Of a stretch of 64,000 nt of DNA, positions 39,001 to 54,000 are shown piece by piece. The stretch covers positions 248,001 through 312,000 of the forward strand of contig JAZAYU010000198.1 of the NCBI GenBank assembly GCA_038501625.1, given 5' to 3'. This DNA is from Corbicula japonica. Lineage: Eukaryota; Mollusca; Bivalvia; Venerida; Cyrenidae. How positions within the stretch are numbered: the stretch's first letter is position 1; the number at the start of each line of letters is the position of its first letter. The notes beneath the pieces are model-generated. The model was not told where the DNA came from and ran no database searches. It saw only the letters and a program-made list of their open reading frames with translations. The position numbers were made by a program, and so were the translations under genes.

Positions 39001-42000
39001 TTGATGTATCTAAATTAAACGCTGTTTTTACCGATGCACTGTGTATTTTAACGCAATCTTAAAGATGTTCTTTGTATAAGAAAACTTTGCCTCCGCTAGA
39101 CCTCCGAGCATTACGATGATGAAACTTTCTGTACAAATTGTGGACTATAACCATTAAGAGCAATATTACTAGATGATTTTGACATTGATTGAAACAAAAA
39201 AAACCAACAAATATCAGCATAAGAAACGATATTTATAAAATCTGGCGATTGCTGCTTCTCTTAAGCAAGTACTCCTTAGGGAACTGCTCGAACATTTGAA
39301 AGTCTGTACCCCTAAGTTCATTCCACTGTCTGTGCAAAATCTGTTTTGTGTCTGATTCCCCTTTATATCCATTTATATAGAAACTATGTAACACTTATAT
39401 CTCATTCACGCTAAAATCTAGTCTTTTATTTAGATATGTCTTTTCCATTTGTGTGCTGTATTTGTGACATTATTTTGTATGATTTAAACTGCAATATAGA
39501 CATCGTACTTTTTACACGTCTTAATAAAATATCTGTTCTGTTCTTTTTTAACGCAAATTTACAGAAAATCTGGAACGATGTCATATCGTTTATATTTTTA
39601 AACTATAGCATTTATGTCAAACAAAATTTTGTGAAAGAATGGAAAACTTTTACCACACCGTTTTCGAGAAAAACTGGTTTACGTTTTGATCGTGCGTAAA
39701 ATTGCGAATTTTTAATGTTTGACGTCGCTTTTAATGTCCGTTAAGTACGACTAGATTGTAATTTTATAAGGAAAACGATATGTAAATAGTTTCTCTATCA
39801 GAAACACCTTTTACAAACGATTTAACGTTATTGTTTGCAAAGTTATTCAAGTTTCAATGATACACGTTTGTTCACAGACAGCTACCGCTAGGTGGCGCGT
39901 CATTCCCAAAAATTGCTAACTAGGCAATGGGAAAATGCTTTTTTATACTATTCAAAATTTCAAACGTCTACCAGTATTTTAATTTCATATTTTGACGTCG
40001 TTTTTCGTAAATATAGGGTGCAAACTACCTTAAGAAACCGATCGGGATGTGTAATTCCATTTATATCGATTTTTGTGAGGGCTTATTTAAGAAACCAGAA
40101 TTGAAGTTCAATTTTAAATATTTTTAACTTTCACACGTACATAGTGTGTATTTTTTGCCATGCCAACGTTAATATGTTAGCGAACAGCGAATCTTCCATG
40201 GCCAGAATGTACAAATAGCACTGGAAAGTTAGTTACATCAATTTCAGCTGAATTTTATAAATTTAATTAAACTGAAACTTTTGATTTTAAAATTTTCTAT
40301 TTGACATATAGTTTATCGTCAATTCACCAGTTTAACAAGTTTGTGTTTTTTGACATATATATTTTTCTTACAAAGAAAATTAGCACAAAATTTCGCGATC
40401 ATGCTTGAAACTGCAACGAAATGCTTATAGTAGCTATCACAATAACTATTCTACGCTTTCCAGCAAAGCTGGGTACTTTCTAAAACCATTTTAATATCGC
40501 GAAAATTATTTTCATTAATTACATGTATCGTATTAAACAATATTTCCATGAAACTTTCGTTTATTAAGATACATGTACACGTTTTAGAAATGTTTGAAAT
40601 ATCAAGATAATATCTGAAATTATCGAGGAAGCTTTCTGGCTAATAAATGGCAGCGTTAAACACTAACGCAGCCTGTATTATCTATGTTTTGGTGATACTT
40701 TCAATTATCGAAATATCTTTTTTCATAAAAGAGTAGATTTGCATGACGATGTTTTCAGGATATCGCGTCAGCTACCTAACTACATGTATCTCGCGGCAGA
40801 AATATGCCACCATAATATTATATTAGACCTGCAAATATAATGAAAAACGGTGCCTTCTGTATTTTCACTCGATCATTCTATGGCAGAACTACATCAAAAT
40901 TCGTTATTGGCATAACTCTGTGGTGTTTGTCTAAAACTGACTTATATCTTACTTAATTTTGGATAATTTAACACCTTTGAACACAAATGAACTCCTTAGA
41001 AATGTTCAACGGAAGTTGAAGCTTTAAGATTTATAATAACGTTGTGGAATGCACGGGGTCCGAGAAAGTTGATTTTGAAAGTCAAGTTATAAAAAATGCC
41101 AATCTCACTAAAGTCAGATCTAACAAACTGTTAGATCTGATGAAGGCCCGCAGATACCGTATATAAGCTATAGCGGTTTTCCCCGATTACTATTTTTAGA
41201 AATTGTCAACACAAGAAGCATGATTTATAACGCTAGCAAAGATCTAAATACGTCATTACAGTAGAAATTAATGCAATACTACATAAAACACATATATCTT
41301 CAGTAAAATATGTCTTACGCAGGTTGTAAACACTTTCAATGGTTTAAAACACTGTGTTTACTCCCACTTTTGCGATTTTGTAGGCGACAATCTGATTGGT
41401 TTATAGGTTGGTGATAAAAGCACGTTTTAGTTACTCATCGTCAGATCCTGATAGCGTAGCGGTTTTCAGGAGATGATTTTAATCAGATTGAAACAAGAAA
41501 AAGTAAAACAGTAACTTACTGTTTTACAGACGGTCTATTATTCAGAGACAACTGAACAATTTCTCATAGAATTGTATTGCAATATCTAGCTTATTTGTTG
41601 ATTTGTTTCAATGAAATTTTGAAAGAAAGCAATCCAACATGCATTCTGATTTCAAACCTTCACTATCAATATCACACTTGTTCTTACAAATTTTCATTAT
41701 TTTCACTTTTAATAGTGTTTTCACCACATGTTATTTGCCTATCAAGTATGATACATGTATGTTTTGTTGATTTTGAAGAACAATTCAATATTCTATGAAT
41801 TTTATGATTTTTAACCACTACTATGGGTTTCAATTACCATACCCTTTAGAATACAACTTCTTCCCCAATGCTAGTAATAAAAGTGTTTACAAAATATATA
41901 ATTTAAAAACATATCAATTTACTTTACCACAGAATTGACAAAAGTGATATTATGTCTTGAAGACATTCAGGCATCCTCTAGTTCAGGTGAACTTAACTTA

Positions 42001-45000
42001 AGTCTTTGGAACCTTTTTTACATGATAGGGTAATCTTTTTAAGACTTATTTTCTGGAATTTCTTACTGAATAGCTCATGATTGGACAAAAACATGAAAGT
42101 GTGTTTCATTCTGTTAAATAATCTTAAAAATAATTCTTTGTTTACAGAAAGTTTCATATATTTATGCAAAATATCCAATACACTATATATTGTGAATTTC
42201 CAGAGAAATATTTAATAATAAAACTAATACATGCTAAATTACCTCCAAATAATGCATTTTTATTTATTGAACACACTCCAAGCATCTCATCCCGATCACA
42301 AACCACAATGCAGTTGGTACTCAGAGCGAATAATAGCAACACAATTAACCTTTGTATCAATTTTGCATTTTCAAAGGGAGGTAATTTGAAAAATGGAATG
42401 CCTAGAAGTTATCAGCTGCTTATCAATTCATTTTATTTCATAACCTTGCTTATTTCAATGCTGTTAATAATAAAAACTAAAATGCAGCTAAAATCTGATT
42501 GAGTTTGTAATATTGATGGAAATCTAAATACTGGTGAGGTGAAAAATGCATTTAAAATAAAACATGATGAGCACACATACATGTACATCCTGCATTCTTT
42601 CATGTTGCATCATGTTAAGAGACTCAGAGATCAGTAGGGCAAGCGGTTTGCACAATTGATCCCATACCCGCGGTTATCAACCAATAACTACAGATATTGA
42701 TCATATAACCATAGTTATTGACAATAACTAGGGTTACCACCCGATAACCATAGTTATTGGTGAAAACCCTAGATATCTGCTGATAACCATACTTATTGTC
42801 AATGGATGTCAGACCAATAACTATGGACAGTGGCGAAAACTATAGTTACCAACTGTAAACCATAGTTCTTGGAGTTAACCGTGGATAACGAGCAATATTT
42901 AACTAGAGTTTTCACTAATAACTATGGACATCAGATCTAATGTGCACTTGGCACAAAACTCTAGATATAAATCAATATCCAAGGTTGTCTTGCCATTGTA
43001 TCTGTTTCACTTTGACATGCGGTTTGCCCGAATAATCCAATATCTATAGTTATCGACCAATAACTATGGATATCGGTCCGATTCATAATTCATTTTAAAT
43101 CACAATCTTGCTTATATCAATGCTGTTAAAAATAACAACTGAAATTCAGCTAAGATCCGATTGAGTTTGTAATTTTTGCATAACATGGCAGAGATCTAAA
43201 CACTGGTGAGGTGAAAAATGCATTATAAAAACACTAAATGATGTGCCACATGTACATCCTGCAATCATCAATGTTGCATAATTAAGAGACTCAGAGATCA
43301 GTAGGGCAAGCGGTTTGCACAATTGAACCCATATCCATGGTTATCTACCAATTACTATAGATATCGATCTGATAACCATAGTTATTGACAATAACTAGGA
43401 TTACCGCCCGATAACCATAGGTATTGGTGAAAACCCTAGATATCGGCTAGTGATTATGTACCGATGATCGGAAGACATAGATTAACTATGTTTAAAAGCC
43501 TCCCAATGCCAATAATCAATGTCATTCTCTCATAATCAATTTAAACTGATCTTCACCTCTGCCTGTAAAATACTGCACAATTGGACATAATTATGTTGAT
43601 CAATATTAATAGTTTGTACTATTCATGACTGAAAATATTTGTAGAGCCTTTTAGGCATTTAGTGCTATTTACAACATGTTTTGGGTTGGATTTTCTTTAA
43701 TAAGCATTGTTCATCCATCCTGTTTTAGTGCATATGAAATAAGAAAACCAGCGGAACAGTTTTATTATTGTCCTTGGAACACCAACCTTCATGTAGAAAG
43801 TAGCAGCAAACACACACAAACAAGGGATAATATGTAAGCTACAAGTCAGAAACCATTTGTTAATGTAACACAGATTTGATTTATAAACCGATTATAAACA
43901 GTGAAATCACATCGGAAGTGGTAACCGATTCAAACTTATTATTGATTGTGATTTGCAACCCATATCCCAACACTAATATCGACTGATTACCATAGTTATT
44001 GTCAATGGATGTCGGATTAATAACTATGGATATTGGCAAAAACTATAGTTACCGACCGAAAACCATAGTTCTTGGAGTAAACTGTGGTTAACGAGCAATA
44101 TTTATCTATCGTTTTCACTAAAAACTATGGATATCAAATGTGCACTTGGCACAAAACTCTAGATATAAATCAATATGCTAGGTTGTTGTCTTGCCATTAT
44201 ATCTGTTTCACTTTGACATTCGGTTTGCCCAAATAATCCAATATCTATAGTTATAAACCAATAACTATGGATATCGGTCCGATTCATAATTCATTTTAAA
44301 TCATAACCTTACTTATTTCAATGCTGTTAAAAATAATAAATGAAATGCAGCTAAAATCTGATTGAGTTTGTAATATTTTCATAACAGAAATCTGAACACT
44401 GGTGAGATGAAAAATGCATTATAAAAACACTACATGATGAGTACATCCTGCATTCTTTAATGTTGCATCATTTTAAGAGACCCAAAAATCACTATGGCAA
44501 GTGGCTTGCACAATTGGTCCGATATCCATGGTTAGAGACCAACTATAGATATTGATCTGATAACGATAGCTATTGACAATAACTAGGGTTACCGTCCAAT
44601 AACCATAGTTAGTGGTGAAAATCCTAGATATCAGCCAATAAGGCTCCAACGTTTACAAACGTTTGTAAACGTTTACACGGACCATATTAAAACGAAACGA
44701 TGCTGTTTAAACGTTGTTTATATCATGCAAACCTGATAACATTGTGACAAGTTTCACTGAACTTTGTAAGTTGTAAATAACAATGCAACTCCATTAAAAC
44801 GGGATCTTATTGGATAGCTAAACTTCCAGGGGTATCCTGTGAAATTCTGAATCCGTCATTTTGCTACACTCACTGACATGGTCACGACATCCAGGATTTC
44901 AGCTGATGCAGATTCTTGCATTTTATGCTAGGAAATTTGATTTTTTTTTCCACTTTTGACCCCTTCTCATTCTGAACTTGGAATCATTTTGATGAGCAGG

Positions 45001-48000
45001 AGAAAAGTGGTCAACTTTGCAAGAATAAAGAAAACTTTTGTGTACATTCCATTTAAAAAAAGAAGTTGACGCTTATTTAACCACTGAAAATAAATTAAAA
45101 TGAAGTTAAAGCAGGTTTATAAGTAGTAAAGTTCACTAAATACAAGATATGACTAGTGACAATCTGATAATGACCCCATGAACATTCTCAACAGGGATCA
45201 GATGACCCCTGGTTTTCAGAAACTATTGAAATCCCTGGACATTGCGGAAACCCATAACAATGCGAGAGTTTTTTATACCTCAACAATGTGAATTACATAT
45301 TAAAATACAATTGTTTACTTAGTGGTGTAAATAAAATTAATATTTTCACTTAGTGGTGTAAATAAAATTAATTTTTTCTAAGTGCATCGTTGCCGTTTTT
45401 TCAGCAAATATTTTGCCGCCTTTACAATCATGTGACCGTGCGTATAAACGGTTTAAGATTCTGTTAATGTTTACGGCCCGAAAACGAAACGTTACCGTTT
45501 ACACGTGTTAACATTGGAGCCTTACCGGCCGATAACCTTAGTAATTGTCAATAAGTTACTATGGACATCAACGTAACCTATAGTTACTGACCAAAAACCA
45601 TTGTTCTCGGCGTTAACAGCGGTTACAGTGATTTCAATTAATGCAGATTCTTGCTTTTTGATGCAAGCACATTTAAATTTTTCCACTTTTGACCCCACCT
45701 TTTTCTGAGCTTGGGGTCATTTTGACACAGAAGAACTGAGGAAAAGTGGTCAAACTTTTCAAGAATAAAGAGATATTATATCTTTTGCAATTTAAATATG
45801 AAGCAAATGTTTATTTCAATTATGAAAATTAATTTAAATGAATATGTTAAGCAATTCTGTAAATAATAAGTTAACTGAAACAATATATGGCTTGTGACCA
45901 TCTGATCATCACCCTTTGATTATAACTATGGTTATACTCAGGTATCACCAATAACCATAGATGGGTCGATAACCACGGATTAATTCCGCTTGCCATAGAT
46001 CAGGCCACACAAAAACTCATACAAATACATCTTGAAACTGTCAATAAAACTGCACATACATGTATTATGAAAGATGTTTTGGGACCATGATACAAAAGTT
46101 ACTATAAAGTTACATGTATTACAGATTTTCAAAGCAACTTGTTGAAGTTGTTCGGAAAATAAATTAAACACATCTTTTCACAAAACATAAAATATATTAA
46201 ATTTATTAAGACAAAATTATTTTTTTGGCAAAATACATTATAAAACATTCCTGAATACATCAAGAATTAATTTTATTTCTTGATGTAATCACAAATCCTC
46301 GGACACTTATGTCCCCACTGCTGCAAGTTAATTTTTAATAACAAAGGGTTTATTATAACTCTAGTAAAAGTTTTTACTAAAATGATCGTAGGAAAAAATC
46401 TGATCATCTACACATCCTGCTTGATCATCTGTGCAAGTTTGAAAGAAATCCGCCTTATTGTTTATGAGAAGTTGATGCCACAAGATTTGGGGACGTACGT
46501 TTGTACGGCAAGTGCAACTCTACCAGTATGCCTCCCACTTTGTGGGGGCATAATAATTTTAAATGCAGAATCCTTAAACACAAAACAAACTTATACTATA
46601 GATCAATGTATGTGATGTAGACTACTATTTACTTTATGTTTTCCAGTGAATTATAGAATTTTCTAAGTGAAATAAATGTAAGTGACAATCTCTTTACCAA
46701 ATTAGCCAATAACGAAAAAAATCTTCCTACCTTTGGATTATGAGCCAGTCTCACTTCATGTGTTAAACAATATGGACTTGGTCTAGGGTAAGCTTCAACT
46801 AGCAGTGACTTTACTTTCAGAAGAGGTTCCTTCTTCATGTTAATTTTTTGGCCAGACAACAAAGATGCACTTGCTATCTTATATGTTCCTATATGCACAG
46901 CGACACTGTCCATATAAAAACGTAAAAAACAGCTCTTTTTCAACATTCTCGACCTGGATGAATTTTCAGCAAAGATTCTTGATTAGCCATCAAGTTAATA
47001 TCCATGCTTCAATATAATCTTGTTTTACAATAAGATGTTCACTTAATCAATCCTTACAAACTGAATATCAGTCATTCAATACCATTTTAAATCCATAATT
47101 CAGCCAAGTTTATTAGTTATTTTAAATTGTGTAAACATCCGGTATCGATTTCACAATTTCCCAAGATAACGATTTAACACAACGAATCAATGGAACGGAA
47201 AGATAGCATGTCACTAACATGGACAACTATGTTTTACTCAGTAGGAAAACATTCCGATCGAATATTAAAAACAAACTTTTGATAGATTGCAACAAGGTCA
47301 GCAGTCACTAACAATGTTCACTCGTTTTTTTTACAACACCTGCAAGTCAGATGACCTACTTTATTCCACACTAGGGGGCATGCAAATTCAGTTATGTTTC
47401 ATTCTTCGTAATGATAAAATTGTTAAACACAAATCTATATGCAACTTCTTTTAAATTATAAAGATTAGCAATGCAAAGTTTTTGATTCCTGCAATAAAGT
47501 TATTTATTTAGTTCTTAATCGCAATATGACGTCACCACGCATGCGCAACTATCCTGGACACAATACAACAAGACTGTTAATATATATCCAGACTAAGTAG
47601 CATTAATATATATACGCTACTCAATACCGTCTTGAAAATGAGTGCTGTAAACGACTAATGTATGTAACATTCAAAGATTGTTCTGAAAGTCTTACACCAT
47701 ATATAATTTTAACTAAGTCATATTTGGTTTGCAGTTGACAAATTTAACAATTAACAAAAGTAAAACACCACATTTCAATTTCGAAGTATTCATTTGCTTG
47801 TACAATATGTACTCTTCTTATTCAAACTATTACTGCAACTTTACGATCACTAACCAGTGATTCATTTCAACAGCCTCAAATATAATATTAAAACATCGAC
47901 AAAAGAACTGAACATTTATAATGAAAAGGTTTCACACGGAACATTAAACACATTTTGTACAAAATTTACAAATTCAATAATTGACAAGATTGATAAACAA

Positions 48001-51000
48001 TACGTTCTGTTGTGATCAAGATATTTTTTTCAAAAATGTGGTAAACGAATTACAGACACGGAGAGATAGAGTAAGGTTGAACGACGATAATAAATATCTG
48101 TCTTCAAAGAATATGAAATACCTATACAAAAACACTGCACCCGGTGACTAAATAAGAAAACCAGAGTGTGTACGACATCGTCTATTTTTCCAGGTGTGTA
48201 CGACATCCGTTTAAAAAAATGTAAAAAGCTCAATAAGTAGCCCGAGTCCGGATGAAATACAACATGCGTGTGTTCCAGAATATTAAATGACACAAGCTAA
48301 ATAACATGGTAAGCGTTAACAAAGTTTTATGCGCGAGAATCATTGGATTTTATGATTGGGTGTGCACGACATCAAAACATTCGACGCTTCAGACAAAATT
48401 TGTCTTTGAATGTTTGAGAAAACGGCCATAAACTAAAAGAAGAGACTAAGTGTGGATGAAAATGCTTGGTAACAGAAGTACGGTGCGCTTTATCTGGTCA
48501 AAATCGGCCAAGTAATTACTGAGAAATAAGCAAAAACCCTACCTGAAGCGAGCGATTTTTCCAATATAAATATGTGCACGACATCCGAAAAGTCACGTGG
48601 TATAGCCACCCTGGGTGTTTGTTTAACAGATCAGAGGTGCGAAAACTGCATCCTCATTGCAATCATCCAGGTGGTCAGGACCATTGTTTGCCAATTATAG
48701 TAATCCACAAGTTATATTGATAATGTAATTGTCTTCAAACAAGCGCTGTCAATTATTGTCAATTAAGTTTTCCAATGTCCCAGTAATGCTGTCACGTTCA
48801 TTGCCGAATATCTTGATTGTTATTTTGCAGATAAAATATTTGATGTAGATAAAATATTTGATGTAATTTCGATCAAATAAGGTTGATAAGGGTGAATGAA
48901 ATAATAATGAATAAATTATAAATTGTTGTGCATTTGTTGTAACTTTGCGTAATTTGGCAAATACATGTATAGTCTCTGGAACGTACCAGATAAATCTCAA
49001 TGTCACAGCTAAGATCAAAAACGTTTCTAGATATGCGAACGGTACAAACATTTTATTCAAAGTACTACGCTTTGCAGAAAAAATAGATGGACAAAGAAAA
49101 ACCAGGAAAATTTAATGCAAAAGTCGTATGCAAAAGAATAAAAACGAGTTTAATTATTTAATAATTTAATTGCGTAACAAGAAATCAACAAGAGTTCACT
49201 CATTTTTCATCGAGAGTTATCTTCGCCCTGGTCAAATCGCGTGAATAAATTTTAAGAGTTAAAAATAAAATCAAGAATACTATCGATCAATAGTAATACA
49301 GCGCTTAGTATATACGGCGACACTTGGCAGAAACAAATCACTCAAAATCACTTAATTATTCTTTCAAGTATTTTTGACAAGTTTTCGTAGATCCAAAGTT
49401 CAATTCTATGCGTTGAAAAAGGCGGGAATATTGACGTCATCACATAATAAACAAAGTCGCCGATCTAAACGGTTATCCGGATAGTATCCGGATAGTATAT
49501 ACGGATATCCGGATACCGAAAATGGTATCCGTTGACATCCCTAGTTGAAATTAATAAGACTGATTAAGCTAATTTGCCAAACTTTTTTATGTGTGAGTGT
49601 TAAAAATTATAGTACAGTAGTATCATAGGTGGTAAGTAAAGCGACGGCGAGGAACTACATTCCGCAATCATTTTGTTCCAGTTTATTTAACTTTTTTCTC
49701 CTGACAGGATCGGCAATAAATGTGACTAACAAGTGGCATATGACACCCCTGCACTTGGCAGCTATAAAGGGCGACATTCGGATCGTCCAGTTGTTGATAG
49801 AGAAAGGGGCTCGAATCGGTGCTCTCAATCACGAGCATCAGACACCTCTGCATAAAGCTGCGTTATTTAACAACACTGACTGTATAACCTGCCTTCTCGA
49901 CAAGTAAGTTCTAATACAGCTAAAATGGCAAAACTTGTACTGTTTTCATTAAAATAACCCGTTACCGATATCGTGCAGTGATGATATCGTACATTAGGAC
50001 TATCCGATCAACCTTTTTTCGGCGTTAGCTGTTTAAGCTCACTTTTGACCTAGTTTTTCGACCAATGAAATATTGTAAATAAAACTTATTATGCAGCGGG
50101 AAAATCAAATAGATTATTTTGATTGGTTATTAGTGGGTCTCGTAAATGATTACCGTAACGATTTTTATATTGTGTGTTAGTATTTACCTGGCACTTATAT
50201 GTTCGGGCATTTTCGTTTTTAAAAGCAATAATTGTATTGGAGAAAAGGATATTTACGGTGGCTTAAATACGATTTTATATGGAATATTCATGGGTGTCAG
50301 GTAAACAATCGAGTACAATAAACAGTGTAAAACGACAGAGAAGTGCAGATATTTCTGGTTCTTACTGGTTCCTTTCTAGTTCCTTTGATACTGATTGTTA
50401 ATTTCAAGACCAGAAATTCAAATCGCCATGGCGTAGTGGTTATCACATTCGCCTCTCAAGCTGAGGCCCCAGGTTCAATACTCGGGAGGAACAATTTTTT
50501 TAATGTTTATTTACGTAAAAGTTGGTAAATTTCGCTCTTGTAACAAGTTGTTATTATTTTCATTTAATGTATTTTAAATGGACAGAACAGCTAGAATTAG
50601 ACTAAATACAATATACAGAATAAACTGTTTTTGATAAAATGATAAAGTAAATATGAACATTTTTGTGACAGACAACGCTTGAAAACGTGGTTTTATCTGG
50701 TTTTATCTGGTTTTATATTATCATAGTATCTGATCACTGTGTATTAATATTGCTACTATATGAATAATACTATAATTATAAAAGGACAGAGCCATTCATT
50801 TTGATTTTTGAATCCCAAGAGACTTAAAACAGTTATTTACTCGAGTAACTTTGTACCTTTTTGTGTTTTTTTTGCAGTGGTGCACCACTAGAAGCAAAAG
50901 ACAAAGACAACTTTACACCTTTACTACTGGCAGTTTGTTACGGACATGCCCAAGCCGTTAAACTGCTTATAGATAAAGGTGCAGACATATCTGTGGAAGA

Positions 51001-54000
51001 TAAGAACGACAGGACTGCTATATATCTGGCAGCGGAAGAAAACAAACTGGATGTGCTAGAGGTACATAACTACAAGATTTTGGTTAATTTTCCTCACTTT
51101 TCTGGAGTAAATATAATATGTAACCTATGCCGATGCATATACAATACACAAAATTAAGGTACCGTCACAGAATTTATTTCATCCAATCTCCAATCTAAGC
51201 TTTAGACAAAATCATTAAAAACCATTAAAGCAAAACATTTTTTCGTACAATTACATGACTTCTTACAAGGTTAGAACTTAAACTTCAAAACATTTTATTT
51301 CAATGCTCATTACAACAACGCATGTACATATGACAATTACAGGCCTTATTCATTTTCTTGCGGGTATTTATATCGTTATATTTTTTGTTGGTTCTAGTTA
51401 ATCTATTATACCTGTTGTTTTTATTATATTATTGGTTGTTAACATTCAAATTTACTAAATACTTCCCTTCTGTGCCCAAAATCATAAACTAAATTTGGAG
51501 ACCAGTCTCAAAGCTCAAACATCTGATTGGCTGAAATGGCGACCAGTCGCCATTTCAGCCAATCTGATCCTTGAGATTTTAGACTAGCTTCCTGATTTTG
51601 TTTTATGATTTTGGGCCCAGGTCTTTGAGGATAGGACTGTAATTACGTATATGGTTGGGCTAAACCGTTTGCACTTAAAAGAAAATATATTGTGTATAAA
51701 TTGCTTACCGTTTTATTTCCAAGCCAAAATGTTGTAACATGATTTTAGGTATTGTTGGAGCACAATAAGAATACAGAGAAACCTTTGATCAACAACAGAG
51801 ACGAGTGCAGCAATGCTCCTATCCATGTCGCCGCGCGCCTTGGTCATCTTAGAATTGTACAGGTCTGTAAAGTTGTGTTTTATTATATATTTAAATCAAA
51901 TAAATGGTGGATGTAGATAATTTAGAAGAGCATGCATAAGATAAAATGTTTGAAGTACTTAAATGAGGTTGTGAATGTTTAGGCTGATTTAGCTGAAAGT
52001 AACTGGTATAGCTTCAAAATGTAACCATTCTTGAATTCATTTAGTCAGAGATATAATTTACATAAAATTTTGTTTACACGAATAATTTTCAGTTAAGTAG
52101 CTTTCAAAAAGTATTTCTTTTTTCCTATTGTCTGGTTACCTCTTTGTTTCACTGAAACCATTCTTACCACGTTTTCATTAAATTATTGTGCACTTCAACG
52201 ACTGATTATTTGGAAATGTATATTATTTATGGTGTTTTTTTTTCAATTAAGTGCCTTATAAACCATGGAGCGGACCTGTTCAGCAAAAACGACTTGGAGC
52301 AGACACCCATACACATGGCTTCAGTAAACGGATGGACAAGGTATTGTCCTTCTTAATGATTAAATGATTTATATTTCTTGCAGACGGCTCGAGACTTTTA
52401 ATCACATTTTTAGCATTATGAAACGTGTTTCCTTAACTTAAAATTCTAAATTAGGGGGTAGGGGGCTTTAGTTTTAAAGATCTTGTTATGTACACGTGCT
52501 GACTAACTTTTAAACGTGTTAATAAACGACATGTACTACTATAGTAAAACAAAGGTTCCTGTTAAAGAATTATCATTATTTTAAGTTATTAAAGTTCTGT
52601 AGTTATGTTTTTCAGTATTGTACGCGAGATAGTAGGCAAGGAGAAAAACACTATGACTGATGGGGATGAAGACTCAAACACTGCTTTGCACCTTGCAGCG
52701 ACAGGTGGACACATCAAACTGGTAGAAACTTTGCTAAACCTTGGTGCTGAGCCAGAAGTTAGGTTAGATCTGTTTAAAAGAGTATATTACAATTATATTT
52801 TAATCTGTTTTTACATATTTCAGTTAATTGTGAACTGAAGTACTCTCATTCCACTTTCTGGAAAATTTTATTATCCGAATATCCGGATATCCTTTCGGAT
52901 TATCCGATATCCGGATCAAATTTGGCATCCGGATATACTTTTTACGAAAGAAATTGCAATTTTTTATATATATAAGTCATTTTGCAATAACTAATGTTCT
53001 CAGTTTGCTTGTAAACTTTATTTCAAATTTTAATAGGTTAAAGATTTTCTACAAAATATCAACGTTTTAATATATCAGTTCGTTTAACACCTGTTTATTT
53101 TTTGTGGATTGGTTGTAACTAAATATTCATATTTCCATTAAAATATTAGCAAAGTTCTTGGTCCTGTGTTTTATATTCTTTAATGCGGGAGTGTTGAGCA
53201 AAATTCGTTTTGTCAGTATTATGTCTCCTTGCTTTTAATGTCCTTTTTGGTTATTTTCGTGATTGGGTTTTCACGTTTTTAATTATTTGGACTGTTTGGG
53301 AAATTAAATTCCGAATTTTATATGAGTTTTCTATGTGTCATTTCGAATTTCCAAAGTAAATAAATATTTATTCCCATATTTCAGGAACAGTGCTTTACGA
53401 ACACCTCTTGGATGTGCGGCCTCACAAGGTCATCTAAAAACTGTCAGGAAGCTGGTCGAGTCTGACGCAGTGATAGATACCAAAGACAAACTTGATGTAT
53501 TTACCATTACTTACCGTTTACACTAAACTAAAAATAATTAACAATAAATACTGCAAGATTTTATTTATATGAAATTTTTTATCAATATTTGTATTTCTCC
53601 CTTAGAGTGATTGAACGATAGTTAAAGCTATAGTAGCTGGAATATTAAAGCCACTGTTATAAAACTGCCCTTCATATTAAAATAACAATGTTTTTGTTGG
53701 AGTATTTTAAATGTACACAAATATAGTGCTCAACAACCTTTACATTTCGTAAATGATACAAGCACTGACTAAATGTTAGAAAAGACATTAAGGTTATCAT
53801 GTCAGTTATTTGTAATTTACCCATATGACGTGTTCATACTTTCTATGCACCTTTGTGAAATAAGAATGAAAGACATATCTAAGCCGATGAAGCATTCACC
53901 ATTAACATGACTTGTATTCTCACATAAAGCTATTGTCATTTAATCATTCACACACACCCAGTTACATGAAATTGTATGTTGTTCTCTATTAAAAGATGAC

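Larger units (their letters stand above)
35251..49543. mobile_element. 14.3-kb element with hAT-type ends and 8-bp target duplication
   Basis: Ends are TAGGGATGTCAACG inverted, followed on both sides by atccggatatccgg-type repeats. GTTGAAAT stands directly outside both ends (35243-35250 and 49544-49551): an exact 8-bp duplication, as made by hAT transposases. This fixes the boundaries to the base. At 14.3 kb it is far larger than typical hATs and has no recognisable transposase. It occupies nearly all of the intron between exons 6 and 7. Contents are listed separately. Confidence 0.88.

Noticed and set aside
42154..42360. Minus-strand 68-codon frame with a signal-peptide-like start
   Set aside because: Short, inside transposon cargo, no homology recognised and no splice context; chance is likelier.
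50425..50500. Functional tRNA gene
   Set aside because: A and B boxes are visible but the anticodon and T stems do not pair properly, so it is a SINE head or pseudogene.
53996..53998. ATG at the first codon of exon 13 as an alternative start
   Set aside because: It sits directly after a splice acceptor and continues the ankyrin motif D-MTPLM from the previous exon.
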